Assembly: GCA_009760855.2 (NCBI GenBank)
Contig: WPIO01000001.1
Location: 13,019,001-13,083,000, forward strand
Origin: Cristatella mucedo
Lineage: Eukaryota > Bryozoa > Phylactolaemata > Cristatellidae
Direction of reading: 5' to 3'
DNA length: 64,000 nt
The translations under genes were made by a program, and so were the position numbers. Of this stretch, positions 45,301 to 55,402 are shown one piece after another (position 1 is the first letter of the stretch; each line of letters starts with the position of its first letter). The notes under the pieces were generated by a model. The model was not told the origin of the DNA, did no database searches, and worked only from the letters and a program-made list of their open reading frames with translations.

Positions 45301-48300
45301 TCATTCGCTGGGTTCGTGTGAATCCTCTGTGTGCATGCTGCCATGTGCAGGCTAGCACTAACCAACTTAAATAATTTGCATGCTTTTAAGCTGGCATTTA
45401 TAGTAAAGTGCCAAGAAAGAGATTTAGCTCTCTTAGCTATTCAAATTTCTTATACTTAAGGCTACACGCCTTTGATACACAGCGGCAGGCTCTCCAAGCC
45501 ACCATTTTTTGTGTGAGTGGAGGGGGCTAACAGGTCGGTAGGATGATGCACCTCACCCACAAGCACTCCAGACGAGGGGCTATAAATTTCTTTTGGGGGA
45601 TAAAGGCATCGGCCGGGCGATTTCGCAAAGCAGCGCAAAGATCTGTTTCTTACACATTTTTTTAGAGGGCTAACATTTTTTAGATGGTGGCTGTCATATG
45701 TTTTTAGGGAGGCACGTAGATCTGGGGTGTGTTAGCTAGTTGAAGAAACCGCATGAAAGAGGCAAGTTAAAGAGCCGCTCCTCATGGTGCAGCGTCCAAA
45801 CCCGACTTCAATCGCTTAAGGAACAGGGCTAACCCGGTCCAGCCCGACTACAAAATGAGCCGGTAACCAGGTGCGAACTACACCTAGCACTAACCATTGT
45901 CGTGTTAAGGATCTCGCGATGCCGCTGCACCATTCCCGGCTACTCTAGCCCGGCGCCACTGTGCAGCTAAATAAGCAGGGGCACCTTTTCTTTCAGCCAG
46001 CTGCATAAGTCCCATAAGATAGAAGTGCTCACAACCAAGAATCCCTGCCCCCTACTGAAGATCGTCCATTTTTCATACAAATTTATTAGGAATACATTGA
46101 GAAATGCCAATCAATTATTATAATTTTCTTGTCTACCGAAGAGCTAACATAAGAAAGCATATTCGCAAGCATTTCGGCTGCTTCAAGTAAATCGGGCGAG
46201 GCGAGAAGGGAGAACAGTTGGTTTGTTTAAGGTTGACGTGCAAAATGAAAGTGTCCACATGCCTGCAAGCGAGCAAGGTCCGAGCAGAGAGGAGATAGAG
46301 CTGCCGCCACCGACGAGCGGCCCAGAGGGTGACCGGTCCCAAACGACTTACCCGATAAGCATTCAGGCTTCCAAGCCAGTCCCTCGGTACAGATCGCTCA
46401 GCCACTAATGAGATAGAGAATCACCCTGGCCACTTGCCTATAGGCTGCATGTGAATGCTACACTGCACCTGCGGCAAGCAGCTGCCCAGCCAGCCAATGT
46501 CAAGGTAGTGGCTCACCGCCTCTGCTGTGGCAGACCGCCGCTGGTGCTAGAGACAGGGTAAAAATGAGACTGTTAAATCAGCTAATATTCTTTTTCACAT
46601 GTTGTGAAAAACATGCCGAATGAGCTCATTTGGTAGTCTTTAAGATGATTCTGACATTGTCAAGATTTCCGAAAGATATTGTGTTACAGCACCATTACAA
46701 TAGTGCAAAGTAAGATAAACCAAATTTTCTGTCTGAAAGTGCCTGTCTTTCGGGATATACATAGCACTGATTGTGCTGAGTACTTCTTCGGGAATAGTCG
46801 AGGTTTGAGACACACACGGTGCTCACAACTCTGGATCGTGAGTTAGGGTCCTGCAGCACTCACATCTTTTATTGCCCACTGCAATAGGAAAGGGATGATG
46901 GCAGCTGATAAGGCTCTTCTCCTGCTACATAGATAAGGCCATTGAATCAGCCAGCCTTTACTTTTTACTGCCGAGCGCATGTGCAGAATCTCGAGCTATA
47001 CATGGTTAAAAATAGACATTGGTTTCAACAAAAACACTCAACATGCATTTTCTGACATACATGAACCTGTAGACATATTTTAAACTGTTTTGTCAATCTT
47101 AGCTATAACAAAAAACAAACATGCCCAATATATGTGCAGTTGGCAGATAAAGCAGGCCAAACATTTGCAGTTTAAAACGGTTCTTTAATTCACTGTTTAT
47201 CAGAAAAAGTGCTTGCTTGATTTCCACCACAACATTAGTTAGTTGGATATTGTCGAATAATGTCTGCTCTACGGTTGTACATGTGCAAAATCTCATAGGT
47301 CAAATCTTGGCAAATCTTGGAAGTACCCTGCATAGCCGTAGAGATGTTAATTTCTAAAGGTGCGGACTTGGCACAACTAGAATATCTTGGTAGGAATAGT
47401 TTCACTAGCACTGAACAAATAGCCTTTGACCGTGGTGGTAATATCAGAAGCCACAAGCCACTACAACAAGTTCATTGTTGGTGTTTCCATGGATGCTAAG
47501 CAAACAAAGATGGCAGAAAAAGTCTTGCTATCGATTTTGTTTCAAAAAAGCATTCTACCTCCCGGTGTCAGTTTTTTTGGCCATGAGCTATGCAAAAAAC
47601 TGCATTCGGAGGTTTATCTTGATTTCCGGAGAGCACAGTCAATTTTTCATGTCAGCACTCAAAGTTGCAGTAATGCCGACAGAGCACTTACATATTAGGA
47701 GTGGCACTGTCTTGGACCTTGGCTTTGGGGTAAGGTGCCTGCACTTCACGACCCGGGTCGTAGATTCAAGTTCTGCAGCAGGTAATCCTTTATTGTCCAC
47801 TGCAAGCAGGGCGATAGCCAATAAGGATCTTCTGCTCTCATATAAATGAGGTTGTTCGATCAGCTAATCTTTACTTTTTACTTTACTTTCGTGCTAATCA
47901 TTAGACCTTTCAAGTTCGATCACTTGCAAGTGGTTTTTTCTTATCCACTGCCAGTGAACACAACCATCCTTTTAATGTAGTCGGTTGGGCTTAGGCAAGA
48001 AGAAACCTTTTGTGAGTGGCCATGAGAACTACTAAGCTCTTCGCTATATTAGTTCAAGCTCTGATGCTCGTTACACTAACTTTGAGACGTTAAGGAAGTA
48101 CAACAGTTTCATACATGCTTGGTACCAGCCGGAAATAGAATCTTGGAGGTATAATGTAACCTTCCTAATGTTGTATGTAGTTAATACGTGCTGAGCAGGA
48201 ATAAAGTTATAATAAATGAACTTGCCTTGACAAAGTGTAGCTGCTTAATAAACGATGACTTAGCATTGAATCCTCTGAGTTTGGTGCAGTTGTCACACGA

Positions 48301-48363
48301 GACGTCACTGACACTCTCGGCCTTAAGAAAACGGCTAATGAGAGACTCAACCGTGTGAGGACC
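42328..48363 (-). CDS. USP30: Ubiquitin carboxyl-terminal hydrolase 30, C-terminal three exons
   Basis: USP30 is an outer-mitochondrial-membrane deubiquitinase that opposes PINK1/Parkin mitophagy. On the - strand, exons run 48363-48226 (46 codons, VSDVSCDNCTK and SFIKQLHFVK), 42920-42748 (LPRCMCLHMQRCIWQTHG, KRHDAVLFKEHLDM) and 42652-42328 (YRLVSVIAHQGDVDSGHFVT, YMLFYER, stop). Phases fit: 0 into exon 2, then AG|C. The 211 residues match the distal USP domain, including the catalytic His block SGHFVTYRR and the CWVHASDADV block, where Ser aligns with the unusual USP30 catalytic Ser. The intron after the first listed exon starts with GC (AAG|GCAAGT). The catalytic-Cys and N-terminal membrane exons were not found, so the gene is 5'-incomplete here. 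Confidence 0.88.
43112..43272 (-). mobile_element. tRNA-derived SINE family A in USP30 intron
   Basis: Reverse-complement copy with TTAGCTGATTTAACAGACTC, GGCTATCACAACCACTTGCA, the complement of box B GATTCGAACCCACGACCTCG and the head complement CACCTTACCTCCTAGT. Confidence 0.9.
43310..44230 (-). mobile_element. CR1/L2-group LINE of a second subfamily
   Basis: The - strand reads a FLKLNDDNTKLLIIGRPKR block (44150-44200), ARNLDVVFE, then LKELEWLPVDQRIQSRVLML and CHGLAPSYLAELL. The layout equals the L2 copies, but the sequence is clearly different (LFLSLKTVIDRSFSSAGRKL in place of the usual block). It also lacks the typical 3' hairpin, ending near 43310 with GGAGAGCTTTGTATAGCGC. It lies in the large USP30 intron. 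Confidence 0.75.
44640..45460 (+). mobile_element. L2-like LINE, decayed, in USP30 intron
   Basis: + strand blocks near 44820 (EPSTYGISQGSEPVPLLF), 44890 (LLADVVTNHNIGFD) and 45109 (LTLRMGSASISLVEATRNLG), then the 3' untranslated relic with AAAGTGCCAAGAAAGAGATT at 45408-45430. The middle is internally deleted. The tail is degraded. Confidence 0.78.
45461..46544. other. USP30 intron, unassigned sequence
   Basis: No coding block or repeat family was recognised. Confidence 0.35.
46545..46592 (+). mobile_element. SINE family A 3' fragment
   Basis: Only the tail block is present: AAATGAGACTGTTAAATCAG followed by CTAATATTC. Confidence 0.6.
46808..46970 (+). mobile_element. tRNA-derived SINE family A, diverged
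   Basis: Diverged copy with a degraded box B, ATCTTTTATTGCCCACTGCA, AAGGCTCTTCTCCTGCTACA and the tail GGCCATTGAATCAGCCAGCC. Confidence 0.78.
47300..47697 (+). other. Unidentified open frames in USP30 intron
   Basis: Two + frames lie here: one at 47317-47499 (GADLAQLEYLGRNSF) and one at 47426-47698 (NKFIVGVSMDAKQTKMAEKV, then GVSFFGHELCKKLHSEVYLD). They look protein-like and may be parts of one decayed coding element, but I recognise no family. Confidence 0.3.
47698..47882 (+). mobile_element. tRNA-derived SINE family A, diverged
   Basis: GGTAAGGTGCCTGCACTTCACGACC-like head, degraded box B TAGATTCAAGTTC, TAATCCTTTATTGTCCACTG and the tail GAGGTTGTTCGATCAGCTAA. Confidence 0.8.
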
Positions 48364-48831
48364 CTGCAAGGAATGGACGATCACGTTGTCAGTAGCATTA
48401 TATGCATACATGTAACAACAGGGGTTGGTGAGCTGCACACCCTTTAGGTCGATCTAAAAAGGGTGGGCCGGGTGCCAAACTGAGTGGCACTCAACCGGTA
48501 ATGCTACCCTTTCACAAGCCGCCAGCATCTAGGCGACCCCATTCCGGAGATTTTTTCGGCAAGCATAAATTCGATATCCGAAACAACAATTATCCTGCTA
48601 ACTGCCTGCAGTTTGGCCACTTACCAATGCATGGCAACCGTACTATTGGTTAAATACAATCAGGCGATGGACAATTTGACACTAGATTAATCATGATAAC
48701 AGCGCTCAGCTATTACAGCTTCTAAAATTCATGTAATTGGCAGAAAGGTTTTTAGGTGCTTGCTTATGGCATACTTATACCAATTCTGATATAGGGATTA
48801 AAGTCGGCTTTCTTTATACTGCCCCATGTTT

Positions 48832-48876
48832 TACTATAAATGAGGCTTTTGAATCAGTCAACACTTTTTAATTTTT
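48832..48876 (+). mobile_element. SINE family A 3' fragment
   Basis: Tail block only: ACTATAAATGAGGCTTTTGA followed by ATCAGTCAACAC. Confidence 0.6.
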
Positions 48877-49499
48877 TAAGTGGACTAATAGAACAATGAT
48901 CTTTAGTTTATTTACCAACAGATCCTTAAACACAGGATTTTCCAAGTCGAACATAAATGATGTACCATTTCCAAAACACTGCTTTGTAAAGAACATGCAC
49001 ACATTAAGTAAAACTAGGGTTCCACCGCATACTTTTATGCACACATATGACAATCACTGCACATAAAGGGGTATATACCATTATTTGCTGTTGCCGTTCA
49101 AAAGAATTCCAGGATGGCACTGCTTCTGCAAAGGTTCTTGAATTGGGTATCTCCACCAGCAAGCCCAGGCAAAGTAAGAGAGTGTATAGGTGGCGAATCT
49201 CCAGTATTTCTTGAATTGTTTCAAGCTGCCCAGCATGGTCTTGCTCAAGTAATGCATCGGATTACACTAATACTAATAATAACCTAATAGCCATCAAGCC
49301 TTCTACAATCCCAGGGGCCACTCTTAAACTTTGACTCACCCTCACTCACACCAACTTATTTCAACCAATGATCAAGCCGATCTTTTATCTACCTTCTCTA
49401 GCAGCACGATAGACAATGTATGCATTTATTATTTATATATATATATATATATACATTTATTAAGTTGTATATATACATGTACAACTTCTGGTAGTCCAT
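48877..49499. other. Unassigned sequence upstream of the recognised USP30 exons
   Basis: The - strand frame near 49080-49230 contains a hydrophobic stretch (YTLSYFAWACWWRYP) followed by PGILLNGNS. This loosely recalls the membrane segment and PGLVNLGNT start of USP30, but a stop follows and no donor fits. A (TA)n run lies at 49434-49453. Treat the region as unassigned. Confidence 0.3.
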
Positions 49500-49920
49500 C
49501 CACTAGGGGACATTCTCACCGGAGTCTTCAACCTCATTTTCTTATCTCAACGACCACCTTCAACCCAGTCCATGCTGCCTTCAGCAATAAGTTTAACTCC
49601 TAGTCTAAGAAGACTGTTAGCCCTCTAGATACCCTACCTTCTCTTCTGCTTCCAAGATGCATATACTAACTGCTGCCATTCATAACTTACATAGTAAATC
49701 CGTCAACAGCGGCAGGTTGTGTCTCAGCTTCTTTCAAAGAGGCTGCTGTCAGGCCATTCATTAAGAAGTTAACACTAGACCAGGAGCACTTACGCAACTT
49801 GCTCTTGTCTTCCTATTGCCGTTCTTGCCAAAGACATGCTGGAACGAATACTGTCAGATGAATTAAACACTTTCCAAACTTCAAAACCTAGCAAGTTCTA
49901 GTCAGGTTTTAGGGAAAATA

Positions 49921-50159
49921 CACTGGTCTCCAAATGTTTCTACGCACCTGGTCCATCGATCTGAGTTCAGTTGTTGCTAGTGCCAGTGTTCGAGTGACTC
50001 ATTAAGCTACACTAATTTATTAAATTGTAACAATCTGTTAATATAATGTTGCATTAGGTTGCAGTTTGCTACGCTTGGCTTAGTAAATAACTGCATTTGT
50101 CGGCAACCGACTCAACGGTTCCCATATAAACAGACGGGAGGTATGGCCACGTGACTATC
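49921..50159 (+). repeat. Distal part of the left inverted-repeat arm
   Basis: It matches the complement of 52123-52361, including CGGCAACCGACTCAACGGTT and CCCATATAAACAGAC. Confidence 0.93.
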
Positions 50160-51637
50160 ACTGGCACTGCTCTGCAATGGTTCAGGTCCTGTTTCAGTGA
50201 GGGACTCCAGAGTATTGATACGAATGTACAAAGATCATCCAAGGTACCTCAGAAATATGGGGTACCTCGGGGCTCCGTGCTTGGACCTGTTCTTTTCAAG
50301 GTTTATACTCTACCTCTTGCTTATGTGATTGCCAAGCACAATCTAGGCTTTCCTTCTATGCAGATGACACTCAGTTGTACCTTTGCTTTAATCTCTCCCA
50401 GCCCTCGAGCACCTCGAATTCGCTCAACTTCCTTGCTGCATGTCTTGATGACATCTGCACATGGATGGCAGCAAATTTCCTTAAACTAATAATAATTAAA
50501 CTAACTTACTAGTTATAGGCAAACCAAGTGTGATTCAGAAATTAGAAGGCTGCCGCTCAAAATCGGCTTTGCCAGCATATCTCCTGTTGAATCTGCACGA
50601 AATCTAGATATCTTGTTCCAAAGTGACCTTTCGTTAGACGACCAGACATCAGCTCCACTATCAAATCTGTCTGCCTACTTCCAGCTACATAACATTAGTA
50701 AAATTCGAGCTTGTTTAGACAGGGATATCACATCTAAGTTGGTTCATGCATTTGTGATATCCTGCCTTGACTCCTGTAACTCACTGCTTGCTGGCCTACC
50801 GGCCTGAGCAATCAGGAGGTTACAGCTGGTGAAAAACTCTGCAGGTAGGCTTGCCTGTCGTGAGTGTCGCAGTTGTCACATCCCACCACCTCTTGCCTAC
50901 CTGCACTGGCTACCAGTCAAGCAACAGATTGACTTCAGGGTTTTGTTGCTCCCTTTTAGGTTTCTTCATTCTTTGGCTCCAGCCTACTGCCGTGATGGCA
51001 CACTAGGTAATGCGGTTGCTTTCACGACCTCGGTCCGGCGGTCGTGGGATCGATTCCTGAGGTGGGCGATCCTTTATCGCCACTGGAAGCCGTGCTGATA
51101 GCCGTAAAGGCTCTTCTGTCGCTATAGACAAGAGGCTGTTTAATCAGCTAGGATTTATTTTAATTTTATTATCAGATCTACTGCACCACCAGGCTAAGCG
51201 TGGTACCACCTGCTTTTCAGAATCTAACAGTTTACCTATACCTCGTACAAACCGCAAATCCTTTGGAGACTGTGCCTTTAGTTTGTATGCTTCCAAAGCC
51301 TGGAACTCACTCCCAACTTCCCTCACGACATCCCCTGACTTAACCACATTTAAAAAGAAATTAAAAACGCATTATTTATCACACAGCATTTAGTGGGTCT
51401 ATGTGATTCGTCCTTTGTATGCTTATGCGTGCTGACACTGTGCACGCTGCCACTAACAACATTTGCATGCTGACACTGTGCATGTCACCTTTAACCATGT
51501 TGCTCTTGTTGTTTATCAATCATGATACTACTCACCACTCGATCGTGTTTCCTTTGCAGCAAATGTAAAGTGCCTAGAAAGAGATTTGAGTTCTTTGAGG
51601 ATGCTTTATTAAGTGCATTATTATTATTATTATTATC
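50160..51637 (+). mobile_element. Inner L2-like LINE inside the Tc1 arm
   Basis: 5'-truncated at the GTALQWFRS block. It carries KYGVPRGSVLGPVLFKVYTL, a C-terminal domain, a 3' untranslated region, the hairpin at about 51569-51605 and an ATT tail at 51618-51635. The transposon sequence resumes directly after the tail, and TATC is present at both junctions (50156-50159 and 51634-51637), a possible short target duplication. A SINE interrupts it at 50988. Confidence 0.9.
50988..51165 (+). mobile_element. tRNA-derived SINE family A, innermost layer of the nest
   Basis: Near-full copy (GCCGTGATGGCACACTAGGT head, GTCGTGGGATCGATTCCTGA, GCCGTAAAGGCTCTTCTGTC, tail GCTGTTTAATCAGCTAGG). It splits the inner L2 between its SLAPAY and LSD codons. 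Confidence 0.93.
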
Positions 51638-51767
51638 TGCCCCCTCTTGGATGCCATCCAGCAGAACCTATTTTTGGCTCATTTCGTCACCAACGATGCC
51701 TCGGCCAATGATGAACCGAGGTATCTGGATGTCACCTTCACCTGTTGAGGCCAGCCCCTGCCATAGA
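51638..51767 (+). repeat. Inner part of the left inverted-repeat arm
   Basis: It pairs with 51987-52119. It starts TGCCCCCTCTTGGATGCC and ends GAGGCCAGCCCCTGCCATAG. Confidence 0.95.
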
Positions 51768-51986
51768 GAGAAGTTCTCAACGGCGACCCGATCACGGCAA
51801 TGCCTCTGTGCTACCATAGCCCAGATGCTTCCTGATAATGTTCCAAATAGTACCCTCTGAGATCTTCAGCCACCTCGTGATTTCTAGGTTTTAATGGCCA
51901 TCTCCGTGCAGCGACATCAAAATCGCTCTTATACCGTTAGAAAGGTGTGCAGCTGAAGGCATGTTCTGGTCGTGTACCGAACGTTT

Positions 51987-52361
51987 CTATGGCAGGGGCT
52001 GGCCTCAACAGATCAAGGAGACATCCAGGTATCTCGGTTCATCATTGGCCTAGGCATCGCCGGTGACGAAATGGGCCAAAAATAGGTTCTGCTGAATGGC
52101 ATCCAAGAGGGGGGCAGATAGTCACGTGGCCACACCTCCCAGTCTGTTTATATGGGAACCGTTGAGTCGGTTGCCGACAAATGCAGTTATTTACTAAGCT
52201 AAGCGCAAACTGTAGCAAACTGCAACATAGTGCAATATTATATTGATAGATTGTTACAATTTAATAATTAGTGTAGCTTAATGACTCACTCGAACACTGG
52301 CAGAAGCCACAACCGAACTCAGGTCGATGGACCAGATGCGTAGAAACTTTTGGAACCAGTG
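51987..52361 (-). repeat. Right inverted-repeat arm
   Basis: Uninterrupted 375-bp arm, the inverted copy of the two left pieces. It defines what the left arm looked like before the L2 insertion. Confidence 0.95.
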
Positions 52362-53650
52362 TAACTCCCTAAAGTCGATTGCTGGCACTACTGCCAATTT
52401 ATGGCAATCTCCTTGGTTATGCTAGTCTCTGTGCCAGTTCAGCTGGATCTCTCGGCAGCTTTTGATAGTATTGATCATCAAATGTTCTTGAGCACTATGT
52501 CTCGCTAAGGGATCACAGGGATTGTACTACAATGGTTTAGGTCCTATTCAGAGGGAGAATTCAAAGAGTACGCGTGAACAGCCAATGGCCATCCGGTGAG
52601 CCTTTGAGCATGGCCTGCCCGCGCAGTCCGTTGTAAGTCTACTTCTTTTTACATGTTCTCTCTTTCTCTTGTCGATGTAATCACCAAGCACAACCTAGGC
52701 TTTTGCTTTTATGCAGATAACACAAAGCTGTATTAATGCTTTAATCTTTCCCTGCCTTCCAGCATCTAAAACTCTCACAGCTCCCTAGCAGGCTGTATTG
52801 ACCACATTCATACTTAGATGGTGGCAAACTCTCTTAAATTAATGGCGATAGAATCAACTTACTAATTACGGGCAAACCAAGTATTACGTAAAAGTTGAAA
52901 GTCTAACCATCCAAATCGGCTCGGCCAGCATGTCTCGTGTAGTTTCTTCAGGCAACCAGATGTTTTATTCCAAAATAAATTTTCACTAGATTAACACATC
53001 AACTCCACAGAAAAGTCTGCCTATTTTCATTAACGTTCCATTGCAAAAATGCTGGCTTCCTAAGACAAGAACACTGCAGCCAAGCTGGTCGCATTTGTCA
53101 CATCCCGACTAGACTTGTGTAGGTCACTACTTGTAGGTCTACCTACCATTGGAATACGATGCTTACAGCTGGTGAAAAACTCTGCAGATATGCTCGACTA
53201 TCGTGAGCATTGCAATTGAGACGTTACATCAAATTACATTTCTCATCAATATTCACTAGTTCCCCATCAAGCAGCATATCGATTTCAAGATTCTGTAACT
53301 CACCTTTAGGTCCCTACATTCTCTTGCTCTGGACTACCTATATGAACTGGTTTCTCATGAAGCACCCTGTCGCACCACCCATTCTTCTGACTCCGTTCGT
53401 TTGGCTGAGCCAATAATTTACTTAAAATCCCTTGTAGACCATGTTTCAGTTCCAATGCTCCTAAAGCCTAAAATTCACAACCGAATATCACGAAATCTCC
53501 TGATTTGACCGACGACATTCAAAAAGAAACTAAAAAACCCATCTCTTCCTCAGCCTTTGCTGTCTGAGTGAATTGTCCTTTGCATACCGCTGTGTTCTGA
53601 ACCTTGTCGTGAGGTGCTACATAAATGTTTTATTATAATTACTTTTAAAT

Positions 53651-54002
53651 TATACAGTGGACCAAACTTTATCTTACCAGTGTTTACTAACTTGCCTCAT
53701 TTTCGCACAGTTGACAAACTAGCATCGTTGATCGAACTGGGCCAAAAAAGCACCTAATCAATGAACCTAGAGAGGAGCTGTTCTTTGCTCCCTTGACAAA
53801 AGCAGAGATAGCAACGTAGACAAGTTAATGCTCTCTGGTCGTTGACGGCGTTGTGGTTGCAGCCTGGCACCCAATTAGTAATGATAAAGATGCAAATACA
53901 TTCATCCAGTGCAGGGGAATCCCCACAGGGAATCGGCTCGAGCACGAAGTAGAAATGGGCAAGCCGAGGCTTTAAAGCACTGTGGTGTTGAGCATCTTAT
54001 GA
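53651..54002. other. No recognisable feature
   Basis: Sequence between an L2 and a SINE. No coding block was supported. Confidence 0.35.
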
Positions 54003-54150
54003 GAGTAGCCTCGATAGCTCAATCGGTAGACCACCAGACCGGAAACCAAAGGATTAGAGATCGTTCCCCACTCAGGGTGAAACTCTTTTTCGGTGGTCAG
54101 TCCAGTGGCAGATGACCTCGGTCAATCTGCAGTTTGAAAAAATTCTACCC
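54003..54150 (+). mobile_element. tRNA-derived SINE family B
   Basis: The tRNA-like head GCCTCGATAGCTCAATCGGT carries box A. Then follow CAGACCGGAAACCAAAGGAT, a degraded T arm, CTCTTTTTCGGTGGTC and an A-rich end. It is the same family as 36776. Confidence 0.75.
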
Positions 54151-54459
54151 ACTGCTACACCCGTTAAGGACGTGATACCACAGAGTACTTTGGGAGGATA
54201 TATGAGCACTTCAGACAGTACCGCCTACGGACACACACGGTACCATTTCAGATAGTACCTTAGTGTCAGTTTTGCATGGATGTCGAAAAAGACAACCACG
54301 GATGCCACCCTACTAGACACTATAACGAATAAGTTAAAATTAGCACCCATGTATAAATAAACTGGAGTAAATTGCATTTCCTTGTACATTTGATGTGCAC
54401 ATGAGATCCATTAAATGCTTCTAATTAGTTATGGAACCGTTTGATGTCTGCAAGACACA
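54151..54459. other. No recognisable feature
   Basis: No coding block or repeat was supported. Confidence 0.35.
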
Positions 54460-55402
54460 CTCCTCAAAAAGTGTATCCCCACTTCCTTTGCGACTAACTG
54501 TAAGCGGAAAAGACTATCGCTCAGAATAGGCTCCGACACCATATCTCCTGTTGTATATGCACGGAATATAAGTGTCCTGTTGCAAACTGACCTTTCACTA
54601 CATGATCGAATCAGCTCCACAGTCAAGTCTGCCTACTTTTAACAACATAGCATTACAAAAATTCGGCTTGTTTAGACAGTTATACTAAATCCAAATTGGT
54701 CCATACGTTTGTGACATCCGGGCTTGACTTCTGTAACTCACTATTTCCTGTTCTACTGGCGTTCACAATCAGGTCATTAAAGTCGGTGCAAAACTTTGCA
54801 GCTAGGCTTGTTTGACATGAGTGGCGCATTTGCCACATCATACCACTTTTCAACGACCTGCACTGACTCCCATCGACTGCAAAGTTCTGTCACATAATTT
54901 AAGGTTACTTCACTATCTGGCTAAAGCCTATCAATCAGAACTACCTGGACACCAAGCTAAGAATCGTACCACTTGCTTTTCTGAATCAAATCCTGTAGCT
55001 ATACTTCGTACGAACCTTAAATCACTTGGAGACTGTGGCTTTAGTTCGTATGCTTCCAAAGCCGGGAACTCACTCCCGACTGAAGTCACGACATCACCTG
55101 ACATGACGACTTTTTAAAAAGAAGCTTAAAACAGCTGTTTATTAAAGCATTTAGTGGTTCCTTGTGATTCGTCTTGTATGCTTATGTATGCTGACACTGC
55201 ACATGCTGCCATAACCACAAACCATTACCAATAACCATATCTATATGTTGATCCTGTGCACGTCCCCTCTAACCATCGTTATGCTTAACACAATTCTGCA
55301 TGTTACCACTAACCATTTGGTCATGCTTTCCTTGCATCATCTGTAGTCCATAGAAAGAGATTCAGTTCTCTGAGGGTGCTATACAGATGTACTATAATTA
55401 TA
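54460..55402 (+). mobile_element. L2-like LINE, old 5'-truncated copy
   Basis: The + strand C-terminal blocks include the RIGSDTISPV relic near 54525 and TNLKSLGDCGFSSYASKAGN near 55010. A 3' untranslated region and a degraded hairpin (AAAGAGATTCAGTTCTCTGA) at 55357-55380 follow. Frames are broken repeatedly. Confidence 0.82.

Larger units (their letters stand above)
49921..52361. mobile_element. Tc1/mariner foldback element with ~370-bp inverted repeats
   Basis: The ends are CACTGGTCTCC (49921) and its inverted partner GGAACCAGTG (52361), flanked by TA at 49919-49920 and 52362-52363. The left arm (49921-50159 plus 51638-51767) is the inverted repeat of the right arm (51987-52361), about 370 bp each. 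The 219-bp centre, read on the - strand, gives ILMSLHGDGH and LEITRWLKISEGTIWNIIRK, a helix-turn-helix like the N-terminus of Tc1/mariner transposases. The catalytic domain is absent, so it is a deleted, non-autonomous element of about 960 bp. An L2 with its own SINE interrupts the left arm. Confidence 0.85.
49500..53650 (+). mobile_element. Outer L2-like LINE split by a Tc1/mariner element
   Basis: The left part to 49918 carries the pre-RT linker and AAVRPFIKKLTLDQEHLRN. The right part from 52364 resumes with the NHSTES-equivalent block, then QLDLSAAFDSIDHQMF near 52440 and C-terminal relics, to the tail near 53627-53650. The break falls exactly at a TA dinucleotide duplicated on both sides of the inserted transposon. 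The start near 49500 is approximate. This is an old copy. Confidence 0.8.

Noticed and set aside
49080-49260. USP30 membrane-anchor and catalytic-Cys exon
   Set aside because: PGILLNGNS is only loosely similar to PGLVNLGNT, the Cys is absent, a stop follows at once and no donor fits.
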